From positions 13,097-77,096 of the forward strand of contig BQKZ01002903.1 of the NCBI GenBank assembly GCA_036244855.1: a stretch of DNA of 64,000 bases. The letters are read 5' to 3'. Below are positions 11,523 through 26,500 of the stretch, piece after piece. Source of the DNA: Temnopleurus reevesii. Lineage: Eukaryota > Echinodermata > Echinoidea > Temnopleuroida > Temnopleuridae. Within the stretch, counting starts at the first letter, position 1. Each line of letters starts with the position of its first letter. The position numbers were made by a program, and so were the translations under genes. The notes under the pieces were generated by a model, which saw nothing but the letters and a program-made list of their open reading frames with translations, had not been told where the DNA came from and made no database searches.

Positions 11523-14500
11523 CCATCATCCTCATCCCTATCGACACCATCATCACCATCATTATCATCACCATCAACATCACCAATACCATGACGACGA
11601 CCACCACCATTACCAGCATCATCACAATCACCAAACACTGTTGCATAAAAAAAAAATTTGCCACAGAAAACTCTACCAAAAATGATTACTCTGGCAAAAC
11701 GCAATTTCGCCAAGGAGGTTTATAAAGGGAAAAACTCCCCCAAATAGTTTGCCAGAGTTTTCTAAGGCAAAAGATTGCTGCAATAGAGCCGAGCAGCACC
11801 CAACCAAACTCACCAGGTGGGAGGTCAAAGATCTTTGGTGGTAGATCACTGAAGTACTGTGAACTCATTGCTTGCACCGTTGATATCCTCTTTCTTGGTT
11901 CCAGCTGAAAATGTGAAAAGAAAGAAAAAATACAAAATCATTAAAATTCTAAATACCCTAAAAACAAACATACACAAATCCTGAGTATTAATTTTAGCGA
12001 ACATGTAAATCATCCAGATGACTGTATTATCTTTATCTGATGCTAAATAGAATATCATTTCTCAATGATGATTAAACCATATTAAAGAGAATGGGGAAAC
12101 AAAATGAAATAAGTTGCTTGTCATAGATTCTGAATTACTATACAGACATGTATGTACATATGACACACTAACCACAAAAACATTCTGATGATTGTTAATG
12201 TATTCCCATTTGTATTCATGCCAAATATTCAACAAATTCACTCCTGAGAAATATTGCTCCCCACGCTCCAATGTATTATACAATGCTAAGGAATCTATTG
12301 AATAATTATTAAAGTGCATATTTACCTGCAGCATATCAGACAGTAGGCTTTCTGCTCCGGGGATGAGGAGGATGCTGAAAAAGAAAACGAAAGAACAAAT
12401 AACTAGAGTGTAATCTTGAAGGATTGTAAAAAAAAAACTCATAACTGTGAATTTTATTAATTTGTAATATAACTGTTTCAAAGCTAGATTCGAAAATTAT
12501 GCTACACATTCTGAAAATTGAATAACACTTGTTGACTTTTAACTTTCATAGGAACAGCAATCTTTCCACTTTATTTTGTAATTAGCTACACTGTTTACTG
12601 TTTTTTTGTGGGAAATGAATTTACATGCAAAGTTTTAACAAATGAAATAAATTATCAGATGTGCTGTAATGATATCCAGTTTGAGACATGATATTTCTAC
12701 AATAGTCTGATGAATGTGAACATCTTGTTTTATAGTCTCTGTGATATAATACACACCTTGGTATGACTTCACAGAAGAGCTTTGGTTTGTAAGATCTTCC
12801 TGATGATGTCACTTTGCTGTAACTTGGTAGTCTTGATACACCATGCCAGGTTTGTTCAGTAGGTGTCCCTAATACCTGCAGATAAAATGAAAATTAATCA
12901 ATTGTATTAATAAAAAATTGACAAATACAGATCAAATAGACATGGAAAAGAGAAGATTTAACCAACAAAAGACAGAGCTATCTACAAATATGAGCAATTA
13001 AAATTCAATTCTCACATACATAATTAAAAAAATTAAATGATGTTTGTTCTTGGCTATACGCATGTTCATCTGTAAACTGTGGGCTGTGGTAATGAATAAT
13101 ATTAAAATGATCAAATGTATATTTAGACCAAACAGTCAAGCCCTAGTTCAGCGGATTAACTTTCTCAAGGAATTCTTCTGGTTGACATACAATTTACAAG
13201 TACTACAAAGAAACTTCCTTTGTAGAAAATCCTTATGCACGTTCAAAATTACTTTTTTTCTATGTACTGTAGAACAAGTTTTAGGTTGCATACCTTGAAT
13301 ATCTTCTCTAGTTGATCATTTGCATCCTTTTGACCAGGGAAGGCTGCTTGACCCCACATCATTTCAAGGAAGATACATCCTACACCCCTGCAGAAAGGAA
13401 GAAATAGAGAAAAATTGGAACATGGTTAATATTTTGCTTCAAAAGATTGAGGTCTTTCCACCATCCCTCCCATATGTATATAATATTAATGCTCGGTAGA
13501 AAGCAACAAAATGCAACATAAGGATGATGTTTTTCATAAATGCTCCAAAGTTAATGGGCATTGCAATCAGTGATCCATATTTTGATTGTGGCTTGCCTGT
13601 TGCTAAACTTCTCCAAGCTATTTTGACCTTGTTACTGGTCAAAGTCATGGATTTCCTGTCCCGAAGAAAACAATAAGGAAGCAATATAGACAAAATTATT
13701 GTTTAACGTCATTTGATTTTCTTTCAAATGCTGGTTTTAGAAAGCAACTCATACCTCCTTTTCATTATCGATCAACAATTATAATGATTATTTCTGTTGT
13801 CGTTTTGAACTTGCTTACCTTGACCACAAAGATAAGAAAAGGTGATGGAATCTATTGACCAACAGTACATCAACTTTCAATAATACTTCCTCAAACTCTA
13901 AACATACTGGATGTCTGGAGATAAGATGTTTGTTACCATAGCCACTTCCTAGGAAAGTTTGAGCCACAGGATCATTTATGGGAAGTGTTTGAAAAAAACA
14001 TCCTATTTTATATTCAGTGAAGCTATACAAAGGTAACTGTAACCATTATCAGTGAGAGGGTCATGAACACTAATTCGTTAACCCTAATCAGATATAGTGA
14101 TATTGCATATGGCATATCTCTGCACTTCCTCATACAAGATAAAAAAAACAATACTGCTCAATTGGCATGCTGTGCTGAAACAGATAAAGTATCTCACTGT
14201 GGGCTCACATGATAAGCTATGATGTACAAGATAAATTCTCATACATCATGTGCTAAGTTCACAAAGGTCCACCCACACCTTCCCATCAACGTACCACTTA
14301 GTATATTATGTGTGGGACTGAAGGTGCCATTAACAGGAAAGCTTATGGGCAGTAAAATAACACATTAGAGCTATTACTAATCCGTGTAATCATGCATTAC
14401 GTGATGAGTTTTCATGGGCGATACAATGATTACAAAGTGAAAGATACAGGTAAATTGGAAAAGAGGTTGGATCATGGCAGATTATTTACACCGTTGGAAA

Positions 14501-17500
14501 CTTGTTCAAACCACTTTAGGTTATCAGTCCTGCAATACTATATGTTTTGGAGCAACTATCGGCTTTTATCTCTTCTACCTGCTTCAATATTTAAAGAAAG
14601 TGCTACACATTTCTTCATTGCTAGCTACAGACACATGTCAGGATGAACTTTAAATCAATCACTCATGACCATTTTCCCATTAAATGTATCATTAATTTGC
14701 TTTCAGGAGTCACACATCCCTGTGTTAATTGATACGTTCCCATCAAACATCATGCCAAACCATTGTCTATTCACCCTCTTACTCAACAAACCATGCCAAT
14801 GTCCAACCTGACAACATAAGCATTTTTCAACTTTGAAATTCTCCACTTAAAATGACACCACACAGAAGCTTGGAGACTACACACGCAAGCATACAGGTGC
14901 AATGACGGAGCAACAAACTTGAAATATGAAGTTGAGCAAACTTAGCTGCCAACAACTGCTGTTTAAGTCAGGTGTATGTTGCCAGGGCCTCCCGAGCAAT
15001 GCATCCTATGAGGGGTGACAGTCATTGGCCGGCCGATACAGGCAATGAATCATGGGTAATGTGACAGATGAACAGACTTTGACAGGGAGGAGAGCGAACA
15101 TAGGAAATGCATTTGTCTCCAGGTGATGCTACCTCTAATGGTTTCAATTAGGTATACCTGAGACAAGGCCTCGTATAAAGTGCATCGCTGTGTCTTTAGG
15201 GTGTAATGGACTGACCACATGACCGAATCACTTTCTGACATAGTTTTGATACCTTATTTTTTTCTTGTCTGGAAAACATGATATCTTAAGGGAAATAAAA
15301 TTCAAAGTAAAATCTTATTCCTAGAGCCTGGAACATAGAGAAGTTATAAACAACATTGTTAAACTTCACCTAACGGTGGTTGGATTAATTGATCATATAT
15401 TCATTACGTATGTCCAAAGGTCACAATTGACATATTCTTCATCACCTAAAGTAATCATGCAAATCTTTTAGCAACATTTTTTCCTGTTAGCATTAACCTC
15501 TTCCTCACTATCCCACCCTCTCTAGCATACATTATCTAAATCTCACACCTGTGACGTATCTTAAATCAAAGTAAATTTGGATATATAATTCTGAAAAATG
15601 TAACAGCAGTTTCTAAGGGAGTTTATTACTAGTATGCAGACAGAGTGGAGACAGTTAGTAGCGCGAAATCTGTTATCTTGAGGCCCAGGAGGGTTTGACT
15701 GTGTCATCCTCTCTCAGGTATAAGGTCTATGACTCCTTTGTATCATTGCATTTGATAGGTCCCAAACCTGTGATCTCATCACCGTCCTGTTCCAGTACTT
15801 TTCCAATGTTCTTTACTATGGATTCCAAACACAAAACAAAGAAGCTTGGTAGAAAGTCACTTTCTTCTCGATATCTTGCCAACTTTCAATTGTCTTGACG
15901 TCAAATAAATTGCAGGACTCTTGTTCACAAAAGCTTGTTATCCTGTTCTTTCTTTGAGTTTTCACATTTGTAGGACTAAGTTCATGACAGTTTCAAGATT
16001 CAAACTGCAACTTTTTAATGCGCTATTATCCATGATCACTCAAATATTTCAAGATGGAATTATTCGACTTAGACATTGCTAAATTATAAGCTGTATCAGT
16101 TTCTATACAATTTTAGTCAACACTTAGTACCCCTGAGATTCAACAAGAATTCACCAAAGTTTTTTAAAACGCTAATTACAAGGAATTAAAATGTATTTTA
16201 GTCCTATTTAAATTGATAACCGATCACTCTTACCATTTTCGAAAAGAGCAAAATCATTGTCTTGGCGTGAGTCCATTACTTATACAAACTTTTAGAAGGA
16301 AAGCTTACACAAAGGACAACATTCTTCTAAACATTTGAAACATAATGACTGTTATAACATTTCAAGTGAAAGGTTAAATGAATCAAAACTAAAGCAACCT
16401 TGCACATTTCCAGCGGAAAATACAAATCCCTTGCAAAAATATGGAATTTGGGATCTAGTTCAAGCATTAGAAACAAGTTAAATATAACCAGAGATTACTC
16501 CGTATTTGGAACATTCTGAGGCCGATTCCCCTTCCCTATTTTAGTATAATCTGAATCAATCTTGGATTTCAAGCTGGGGCAAACTCATTTTGAATCCAGA
16601 AATTTTTCAATGAAAACTGAACATGACTGCTTTGAAAATCTTGCAAGCTTCGAGGTAGAGCAAACTTTATCACTTTGAAACCCTTGACTTCTTAATAAGG
16701 TTCCTGAAACATGGCTTAAAGTCGGTCCGTCATGATCGACAGGACTTCCGGTTGCGAGCGCACACGGACGGCATGTTGTGTATTGTAACAACGATATTTG
16801 GACATTTCCTTGCTTACGCACCTTGCCAAGCTCAGACACTCGGGAAACTTCGCACGAATTTCCATGATTGTCGCATGTAACTTTGATTCTTCCCCTCTCC
16901 CGCTTCGATTTTGTCTAAAAATGTACGAAACGCGTACGTATGCGATTGCCGAAATATAAGTTAGCAAAATATATCTTGTTTGCTCGATATTCCAGGTTAA
17001 AAATGCTGTGATTTTTCTGTTCGCTAATCTTCGTTATCAAAATGGCAGCGGTCGGTTAGCCACGCCCTAAATGTCATGTCGCCCCGCCTTTAATAAATGT
17101 CGCTACATTTATAAATTTGATTTATTTTCAGCCTAATCCTCCTGAGATGCTAGGGCAATACACACCTCATGACTAATTGGTTATTTCCATCATGAAAAAA
17201 ATAACATTATGCTAAATTCTGACATCACGCATGAAAATGAAAACAGAGAGCCAAACTTCCTTAAAGTGAGGATTAAATTGGGAAATTAAATGATGGATCT
17301 AATGTCCAGGGAGCAATTTGGTTGCCAAGAAAATGTGAGGAGAAAGTTAAGTTCTTTCCTAATCATGTTCCTGTCATGTGCTTAACACATATCTTCTACT
17401 ATATCGAGCATTCTTGTTATGTTTATAGCTTCTCTAATGTCAACCATTCTGTCTCGTTTGCTCAATCTGACATAGCGCCACATAGAAAGCAATTACGTGC

Positions 17501-20500
17501 CTACCCTTAATGATAAGGTTTCTATTACCAGCATAGCCTCTATTTGAAGATCAGAATTAATTGCCCCAGATCGTTATCAATGAATCATGCCAGTTTTAGA
17601 TAATCCCTTTGTCAAATACAATTAACACCCTTCACCATCAATTAACAATTAGGGTTTTAGACTGACTGCAATAAGATCCTTCTATGCAGTTATGAGTAGG
17701 ATTAACTCTTTGAAAGAGCCAATTTAATTAGCAATTAAATATTTTGCAGAGTTCGACCCCCATTTGTCGCTGTTCTTAGTTCCTTCTAAGAAACACTCAA
17801 GGTATGATAATTTTAGACCATCCATTTATATTTATATAGATTATATATTCATATAAATTAGAGCAAGAGATGTGAATGATAAGACATTTCAGGAAAAAGG
17901 TTATATATGTGGAGCAGGGCAGAGTTTAATCAAGTCGTCCTCAGAGAAGACTGAAGACCTTTATTGAGTATTGACACCAGTTGCTCTTTAAGTGATTTTT
18001 AGAGTCGTTCTTGGTGAATTTGCTCGTAATTATAAAATTATTCTAATTATCAAGAAGGCATATTCCACTGAACCCTCCACAAAACATGACAAATAAACCG
18101 TTTAAACACTTGTTGACAGGAAAAGAAAGTGCCCTGGAAATCTATCTTTAACTGACACAGCTTGAATCCCAATCATATCTTGTACAAACAAGAAGTATAA
18201 TATTTCATAACTAGATCAAGACAAAGCCACATTGGATCACTTTTCCATTTGTCTTTCCAGCACACAGCTGAGAAACCAGGTATGTGACATCCCGTGAAAG
18301 TAATCAACCAACTTACCAGGACTTCCTCATTTATACTATTTCATATGTTGTCCGTTTGGGGGGAGGGGTGCAGAAAAAGATGCAATTAAACTTGCAATAA
18401 ATATTTATCGTAAGTCTATGGCAAAATGCATACCAAAGAGATATGATAGATTTTCAATTAATTGTATCTCTTTTATGTTACAGGTCCCATATGATATATA
18501 AATCAAATGTGTGATATCACTGCATTTGGACTTTTAACAACTCCTTCCCTTCATTATTTTGACATTTGTTTTCAATGAAAGAACCTAAGTTTGGGGTTTC
18601 AGTGTTACCCTATTCCAAGAAACATACCACATTTTCAACTCAAGAATAAAATATACTGCAAAATGGGGGGGGGGGGGGGGGAAAGAAGAGCAGATTGATA
18701 TCTTAGATCTGTGAATAATCCTCTCTTATGAGATGGATCATTCTATGGAATCATTTCTGGGATAGGATTTCCAACTTGTGGGGGAAAAAAAGACACAAGC
18801 GAAGGCAAACATTATGCATAAACATGTAAAAACATCTTACACGTTTCATCCTTATTCACCCCAGTGTTCATATTCACCCCATTCATGTTAATAACTTAAT
18901 TTTCTTACCAGATATCTAGCTGTGTTGAGTAGTCGGTTGATCCCATGAGGACATCTGGTGGTCTATACCATAACGTCACTACTTCATGTGAGTATGTCCT
19001 ACTGGGTATTGACTTGGCTCGGGCCAGTCCTGTGGGATAGAACATTCAAGAGTTAATATTGACATCAGACTTCACAGGAACATAAATAAACAAGAAGAGC
19101 CAAGGAATACTCATTGTGATCATTGTGCTTAATGATTTTTACTCCTTTGCATAATTTGTGACAGATCAACTTTGTATGAGAATTCTAAATTTTCTTGATT
19201 TAAAATACATCATTTTTCCTCTATAGTTCATATGCATGCTACTATTTATGATACTAATCAACTGTTATATATTTATCTTTCACTACTAGTATTTTCATCA
19301 TTTCATCTTCACCTGTAGCACTCCCTCTATGTTGTAATATATTCCGACTCGTCCTGTATCCACACTCTCTCGCACTTTATATATTATTATTCACCTCTCG
19401 TTCTCTCCTTATCCCACCCTCCTCTTCCATCAAACCTTTCTCCCACTTACCAAAGTCCGCTAGCTTGAGTTCCCCCGCCTCACTGATGAGGAGGTTCTGT
19501 GGTTTGAGGTCTCTGTGCAGGATCTTTCTCTTGTGGCAGTATGACAAGCCTCTGATCAACTGGAAGAGGAAGAGTTTCACGTTGTTAGGGTTCAAGCCTC
19601 CGGGATGTCTTTCTNCACATGTTACTATTTGTTTGTTTGGGGTTTTAAAAAAAAGAATGGATGAGAAGGAAAAAAATATACAGATGAATAATAAATGAAG
19701 AAATTAATATAGAGAAAAAAAGAAAAATCAAGCCATATTCAGAGGAGCAAAGATAACAAAAAGGCTTACATCATGTACATGAAGGGGCAAACTCAATTCG
19801 ATTCAATTTGTCTGTCTTAGTTTTTATTAAAGGATTATATTATTATCATGAAGATAAGAAGATAAACATATAGGGAAAGATCGAATGGAAATGAAAAGCC
19901 ATATAAATGAAGAGAAGTCGGATAAACTTGATCCATCTCAAAATATTTACTAAATTATGATATCCGTATTGTAAATTCACGACCAATCCAGACTGGTGAT
20001 TTTGTCGTGTCGTTATAATACAATAATAGAAGAATGCTTTATCCATTGGTACTAAATCAGCGAGACTTTGGAAGAAGCAACATAATAGAATGCACTATTC
20101 CTACTGTTACGCTGGACATAAATCATCTTCATAATGTGCGACATCCTCAATCGCATCCCTTTGTTGCCAAAATAGCACAAAGATTTTAATCAAGTAAACT
20201 GACTATCATGTCTCCTTTTGATGCCACCGAAATCAGATCATTATCGGCCAAGAAGATCAGTTAATCGAATTTGTGATGGTAGGATTCATGACATGAAAAG
20301 TGTGTATTTTTGTCTTCATTTTGTCCCTGTTCTTTTCTCGTTATTCATCAAACTGGAGATTTACGAGGCTGTAAAATGTCATGACAGACTATGGATGAAA
20401 GGAATTCATAGAGATCAGAGAATCATAATGGACTCATAAATCAAACAGGTTAGACCCTTGGTGGGTGGATCTAGAATTTACTAAGGGGAGGGTGGGAAAG

Positions 20501-23500
20501 GGGGTCTTCATTTTGTCATAATGATATTAGCCTGAAGAAAGAGATAACAGTTGGAAACTTTGATGCTCACATTAATTCAAATTGACCGAGGGAGGGCGCA
20601 ATACCAAGTCATATATTTTCAGATTTCAGATTCAGATATTTTTTATTTTTCACTCAAATCATAACAATTACAATGTAACATAAACTTGCATGGATATAAC
20701 CGAAAAAAAATATAAATTGTAAGACAAAATAACAAATGTTAAACATTATCACATATGGTACAAATATATAAACTCGTTACATTTGAAATTATATTGAGGA
20801 AAAACAGAGGTATCCAAAGAAAAGCATAGCTTGTTTGGATATGGATANNNNNNNNNNNNNNNNNNNNNNNNNNNNNNNNNNNNNNNNNNNNNNNNNNNNN
20901 NNNNNNNNNNNNNNNNNNNNNNNNNNNNNNNNNNNNNNNNNNNNNNNNNNNNNNNNNNNNNNNNNNNNNNNNNNNNNNNNNNNNNNNNNNNNNNNNNNNN
21001 NNNNNNNNNNNNNNNNNNNNNNNNNNNNNNNNNNNNNNNNNNNNNNNNNNNNNNNNNNNNNNNNNNNNNNNNNNNNNNNNNNNNNNNNNNNNNNNNNNNN
21101 NNNNNNNNNNNNNNNNNNNNNNNNNNNNNNNNNNNNNNNNNNNNNNNNNNNNNNNNNNNNNNNNNNNNNNNNNNNNNNNNNNNNNNNNNNNNNNNNNNNN
21201 NNNNNNNNNNNNNNNNNNNNNNNNNNNNNNNNNNNNNNNNNNNNNNNNNNNNNNNNNNNNNNNNNNNNNNNNNNNNNNNNNNNNNNNNNNNNNNNNNNNN
21301 NNNNNNNNNNNNNNNNNNNNNNNNNNNNNNNNNNNNNNNNNNNNNNNNNNNNNNNNNNNNNNNNNNNNNNNNNNNNNNNNNNNNNNNNNNNNNNNNNNNN
21401 NNNNNNNNNNNNNNNNNNNNNNNNNNNNNNNNNNNNNNNNNNNNNNNNNNNNNNNNNNNNNNNNNNNNNNNNNNNNNNNNNNNNNNNNNNNNNNNNNNNN
21501 NNNNNNNNNNNNNNNNNNNNNNNNNNNNNNNNNNNNNNNNNNNNNNNNNNNNNNNNNNNNNNNNNNNNNNNNNNNNNNNNNNNNNNNNNNNNNNNNNNNT
21601 AAAAATTTTGTTGATGTAACCCTTTGGAGAGAACTGTCACTCAAAATTATATTCCCTGGTAGACTTTTTAGAGTATTACTAAATAACATGAAATTTGTCT
21701 TAAGAACGTTTAGTGAAAGCTTATTAGCCTTAATCCAATTAACAACATGCTGTAGTTCAGTATTGATTGTCGAAAGGAGTGTGTTAGGGTTGGAGTGTGA
21801 ATAAAATATATTTGAGTCATCAGCAAATAGTATGAAAGAAAGAATATCTGACGATTTCTGAAAATCATTCATATATAAAATGAATAACAAAGGACCTAAA
21901 ATGCTTCCCTGGGGGACTCCACAGCTAATTGGGCGCATAAATGAGTTATTGTTGCATATATTCACAAATTGTTTTCTATTTGATAAATAATTCCTGAACC
22001 ATTCCAAGGCCTTTCCACGAACACCATAGTGTGATAATTTGTGTATTATGATGTCATGATTGATCGTGTCAAAAGCCTTGGAAAAGTCCAGGAATATAGC
22101 AACTGTATGTTCATGATTATCAATTGCATTAGATAAATTATCGATACATTTTAAAATAGCTTGAGATGTGCTTCGATTTTCTCGAAAACCAAACTGTGAT
22201 TCAGATAAAACATTATGCTTGGTCAAAAATTTAGTTACCCTAGTAAACACAATTTTTTTCTAGAAGTTTAGATATATTGCTTGGGCTTACCAGTCAAAAC
22301 GACCCCATGCTAAAACTTTCCCCGGGTTTAGTCCTCTGATACAACGCACCCTATATCTGCATCAATTTGTTAAGAAATCATTTGAATTTTCAAATCACAA
22401 AAGACTAATAAATTGAAAATTTAATAAATCCAAAAGAAGTACAGGAATGTACAATAACTAAATATTGTACCATCTCTGCTCCTTGCAGACTCAGCCATGA
22501 AATAATAATAGAAAGGGAGAAAATTATAAGAGAATAATAGTAATAATCATAATAATAAATCTAAGGGCAAATGGGCCGAAGGCGGGGACGTTTTTGTACA
22601 TGACAAGGGAAGGTACGTTTTAGCAATATCACACCGAGGACGTTTTGACGTGGGGAAGTTTTGACCGTCACCGAATACCCTTCTTGGACTTATTTCAGCA
22701 TGTTTTCAAAAGATTTTTCAGGAACGGCATAAAAGAAGTCATGCGATAATGAATGTAAAATAACAAGGAGAAGGATCAGGAGATGGGGAGATATGTATCC
22801 TTACAAAAATATGTAAGGCAGATACGTTCTCTAAAGTTATTAGGAAATTGAACGCTTGTTCTCAATCTCACCCTTTCCCCCAACTCCATCTCTTTTAACC
22901 CACCCTTATCGTTTTCACCACCCCTTTGCTCTTTTTTTTTTTAATTTTCATTTCATTTGGATGATGAAGCGTGATATTTTCTGATCTGGAGTGGCAGGAT
23001 ATTGTCATACTTTGTGTACAGATGAGGTATCTTCACAGGGAAAGCGAAGCGGACGTTATCTTGCCGAGATGAGATTGAGGATGAGCGCCATCTACAGTCG
23101 ACCACGTTTAGTTGTCATACATCGCTAAAAACGAAGAAATATACAGTAGCTGTTTTTCTCGACCTTGAAAAGGCCTATGATTCATTAGGGAAAGGTGGTC
23201 TTTTAAAAAAAGTTGATTGACTTAGGTATCAGTGGTAAAATGTTCCTTTTCATGAAATCCTTCTTACTGAAGAGAATTTCTTACGTACGAATAAATAATT
23301 GTCTCTCTAAAAACTACACGCTGGAAAATGGCATTCCTCAAGGAAGTTCNACAGGCATTTTAAACTGACTGCAGATTATCTTTTGTACTCTTATCAAATT
23401 GGAAAGTTTGGTGAAAGCATTTAATTACTGCAACAGTTATTACCTAATAAAAAAATATGTATATCAAATCCAACATCTCATTCATCATCGTCACCATCGT

Positions 23501-26500
23501 TATCAAGTACGTCCAAATAATCAATTTGTAAGTTGAATATTTGCACAATTATTGGAAAATGTCAAAATATGCCGACAATGACAATTCAACACCTCTATCA
23601 AGAGAGCTTTGAGTGATGTGTAAATTATATGTATGTATTACATGTTAGATATTCACATGAAAAGAACTGCTGAAATTTTTTCATATCACTTCCTTGTGAT
23701 TTTAAATATTTGTCAGAATGTCATGTAGGAAACATGTCTGAACATTCATTACTACTGTTCATCACATAAGTACATAGCGAATCTCTATCAAACACTCCAC
23801 ATTTTGAGCTATGCACTCTTATGACCAGCCTTCAATCCCCAGTAAATAAAAATCCCATCCAAGATGAAGCTGCGAGTATCTATCACATATTCACTGAAAA
23901 AACAAAATCTTTAACTGCGTTGGTGCTAAGAATACCTACCACGTATTCAAAGACAAATGAGAGCGTTGTCTTGGTGTGGATGATGTCATGAAGGCAGACA
24001 ATATTGGCATGCTTGAGATCTTTGAGCAGCGACGCCTCTCGTATCGCTGTGAATGGTGTTCCTTCTTCTTGCTGGAGTCTGATCTCATTCAGGGCTACTA
24101 CTTGTTGGTTCACACTGAAATAAGAAATATGTAATTTGTGATCAGATACAATGTGCATGCAACACTGTACCCAGGTGAGGTACAAGTAGGAAAATACTAA
24201 AGGACCATATGGTAAGAAAAATAACAAATTGTATATTGCAACTACTAGAATGCTAGGAAAATGTACGGCTTAATCATTTTAAGTGTTCTATCTTGCAATA
24301 CGACTAAACATATGATATCAAGGAACAAGAGGAAAATATACATAGTTTGTCTTTTTGTCTTTTGTCTTTTCATTATGAAAATTTTTCCAATAGGGCCTAC
24401 CAAGTAGTTAGATGTGAGAGTCATTAGGAAAAAAAAAGCAATTATGAACCATAATTATTGATTTGACTGATCGATTGAAACTCCCCTTATCATCCAATTT
24501 TAGAAAAAAAAGAAAAGCAGCAAATCCACAACTTAGATCAGATGCCTCAGAAGAACAGCCTTATGGCTGAGGAGGGTGTTCCAGCCCATGTGTGGAAAAT
24601 GAATTAAAAAAAATACATTTGTGACTTCCTTACCTGCTTACTGCCTTGTATACTTTGGCATAGGACCCTTCACCTAGAGGACAGATCTTCTTATACGTCT
24701 CAAGTTTACCAAATGGTGAGCATGACTGCAAATACGAAATAAAAGATAAAGAACAAGTTAGAATTACTATATCAGAAATATGCTCACAAATTACAAGGTG
24801 TTTAAATTACAATTGAAATGTAAATGGATAACTAGAAATAATAAAACCAGTAATTTTAATATTTATTGAATGATTAGGATTATAATCTGTATTAATGCCT
24901 TTGTAATAGCGCTCTGATCAGTTGTTCTGTAAGAGCATTTTATAGAATCAATCGTTATCAATCCTTGTATATCTTGTATTCGTGATTTCATTGTAACTGT
25001 TTTGAATTGCCAAATAAATAATAATAATAATAATAATAATAATAATCATTATTATTAAAATTATCATTATTATACCATAAAATGTCTTTTATTTGTGAGT
25101 AATATTAAACTAGCATTGACTTTGAACACACCACTTCACAATACCTTTTGGCATTGCATCAATATAATTATCAATATATAATCTTGGCACATAATTAACA
25201 AAACCTAGTATCATTTCAATTATTGTGGTTTTCAGATTATCAACTAGCATAACTTTCTATATATCTGGGGAATTTCACAATCTTGGCTATGCACTTTTAG
25301 TTTCATATCCTAAATGGCTTTCCTGAAAAATCCCACTCTCTTCCTGCTTTGTTAAGAATATGAACATTAACCGATATGTTTATTCTCAAAATTCACAGAA
25401 GGAAGAAGATAAAACTATAGGATTTAACTGGAACTTTGAATGAAATCATAATTGTCCATTAGTAATTGTAACCAGTATTTGGATGACAATTAAGGAAATA
25501 TTCCATAAATTGGCAGCAAAAGGAAGGGACAGTGAGGTGATAGAGCAAGTGGGCATACAGGAAAACTGTTTGCTCCATGATAGACATCCCCCATCCCCAA
25601 TTATACCATTTCAATATAATCATCTATATTTCAGGCCTAACAATCAAAGGGTTGTCAAATCCTCTGCTGGAAAATTGGAAAGCCAATTAGAAAATCGATT
25701 TATATGAACAGGACCTCAGGAAATAGATTCATCTCATGATCTCGCAGGAAATAAACCCTGATTGATGTGTTCATTTATGAACTGAATAGATAGAGAAGAC
25801 CCCTCAGCTGGTAGGCGACCCCAGGCCCGGATACACCCCTTATACAGGAGAGACAATCCATATTGAAAGCTTTGTCCCAATTACCATCCATGCACACAGA
25901 GAGATAGATAATTAACCCTCCTGTATCTCGACATGTTGAATGTCCTTGGTTATTAACTCATAATGTAATCATTAGTGCCATAGCAACATCACACAAATAG
26001 TTTTATTTCAATTTCCTTTATTTTCATCCAATCTCTCCTCAGTTCAACCCCATTCTTCTGTAAAAGAAATAGGCTAATTATGTGCTCCAATGACAACCAG
26101 TGAACAACAGATAATCGTAATCTCTACTCATGTAGAGAAATATAAGATGAATCTGAATCAGGTCATGATGAATTGAAACACTGAGTGGCATCTCTAAATT
26201 TTGTATTTTTTTTGTTGAACATTAGAGTGACTAAATTCTAAAGGGGTTGCAATATACTTCTTGTATATAATTTTTGGTTATATTTGAGAATGGATGTGAG
26301 GTCATGGGTCTATGATTCAAGCAAGATAGGTTTTTCTTTCAAAACAAAGTGAATTATATTTAGGCAATATATGAAAAAAATAAATATGTTAAAATGTTTA
26401 TGATAAATAATCTTGTTTTTAATCATCCAGCCTTCATTTAAAGTGATTTGACATTCACAAAAAATATACAGGGACAAAATGACTGTCATACAGGAAACGA

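Larger units (their letters stand above)
12755..19614. repeat. Right copy of the exon 4-7 block
   Basis: Counterpart of 1-7199. It continues leftwards into exons 8-10 and is therefore the copy contiguous with the gene's 3' end. It ends abruptly at the unknown base 19615 inside exon 4. Most of the block differs from the left copy by a few percent with scattered indels, but about 15940-17230 is almost identical. Confidence 0.95.

Noticed and set aside
11345..11725. Open frames with poly-Ile, poly-Met or poly-Asp on both strands
   Set aside because: They are the (CAT)n microsatellite read in different frames; no gene.
20739..22250. A single 503-codon gene across the N gap
   Set aside because: Half of it is unknown bases. 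Only 21600-22250 is readable, and it is a broken retrotransposon RT.
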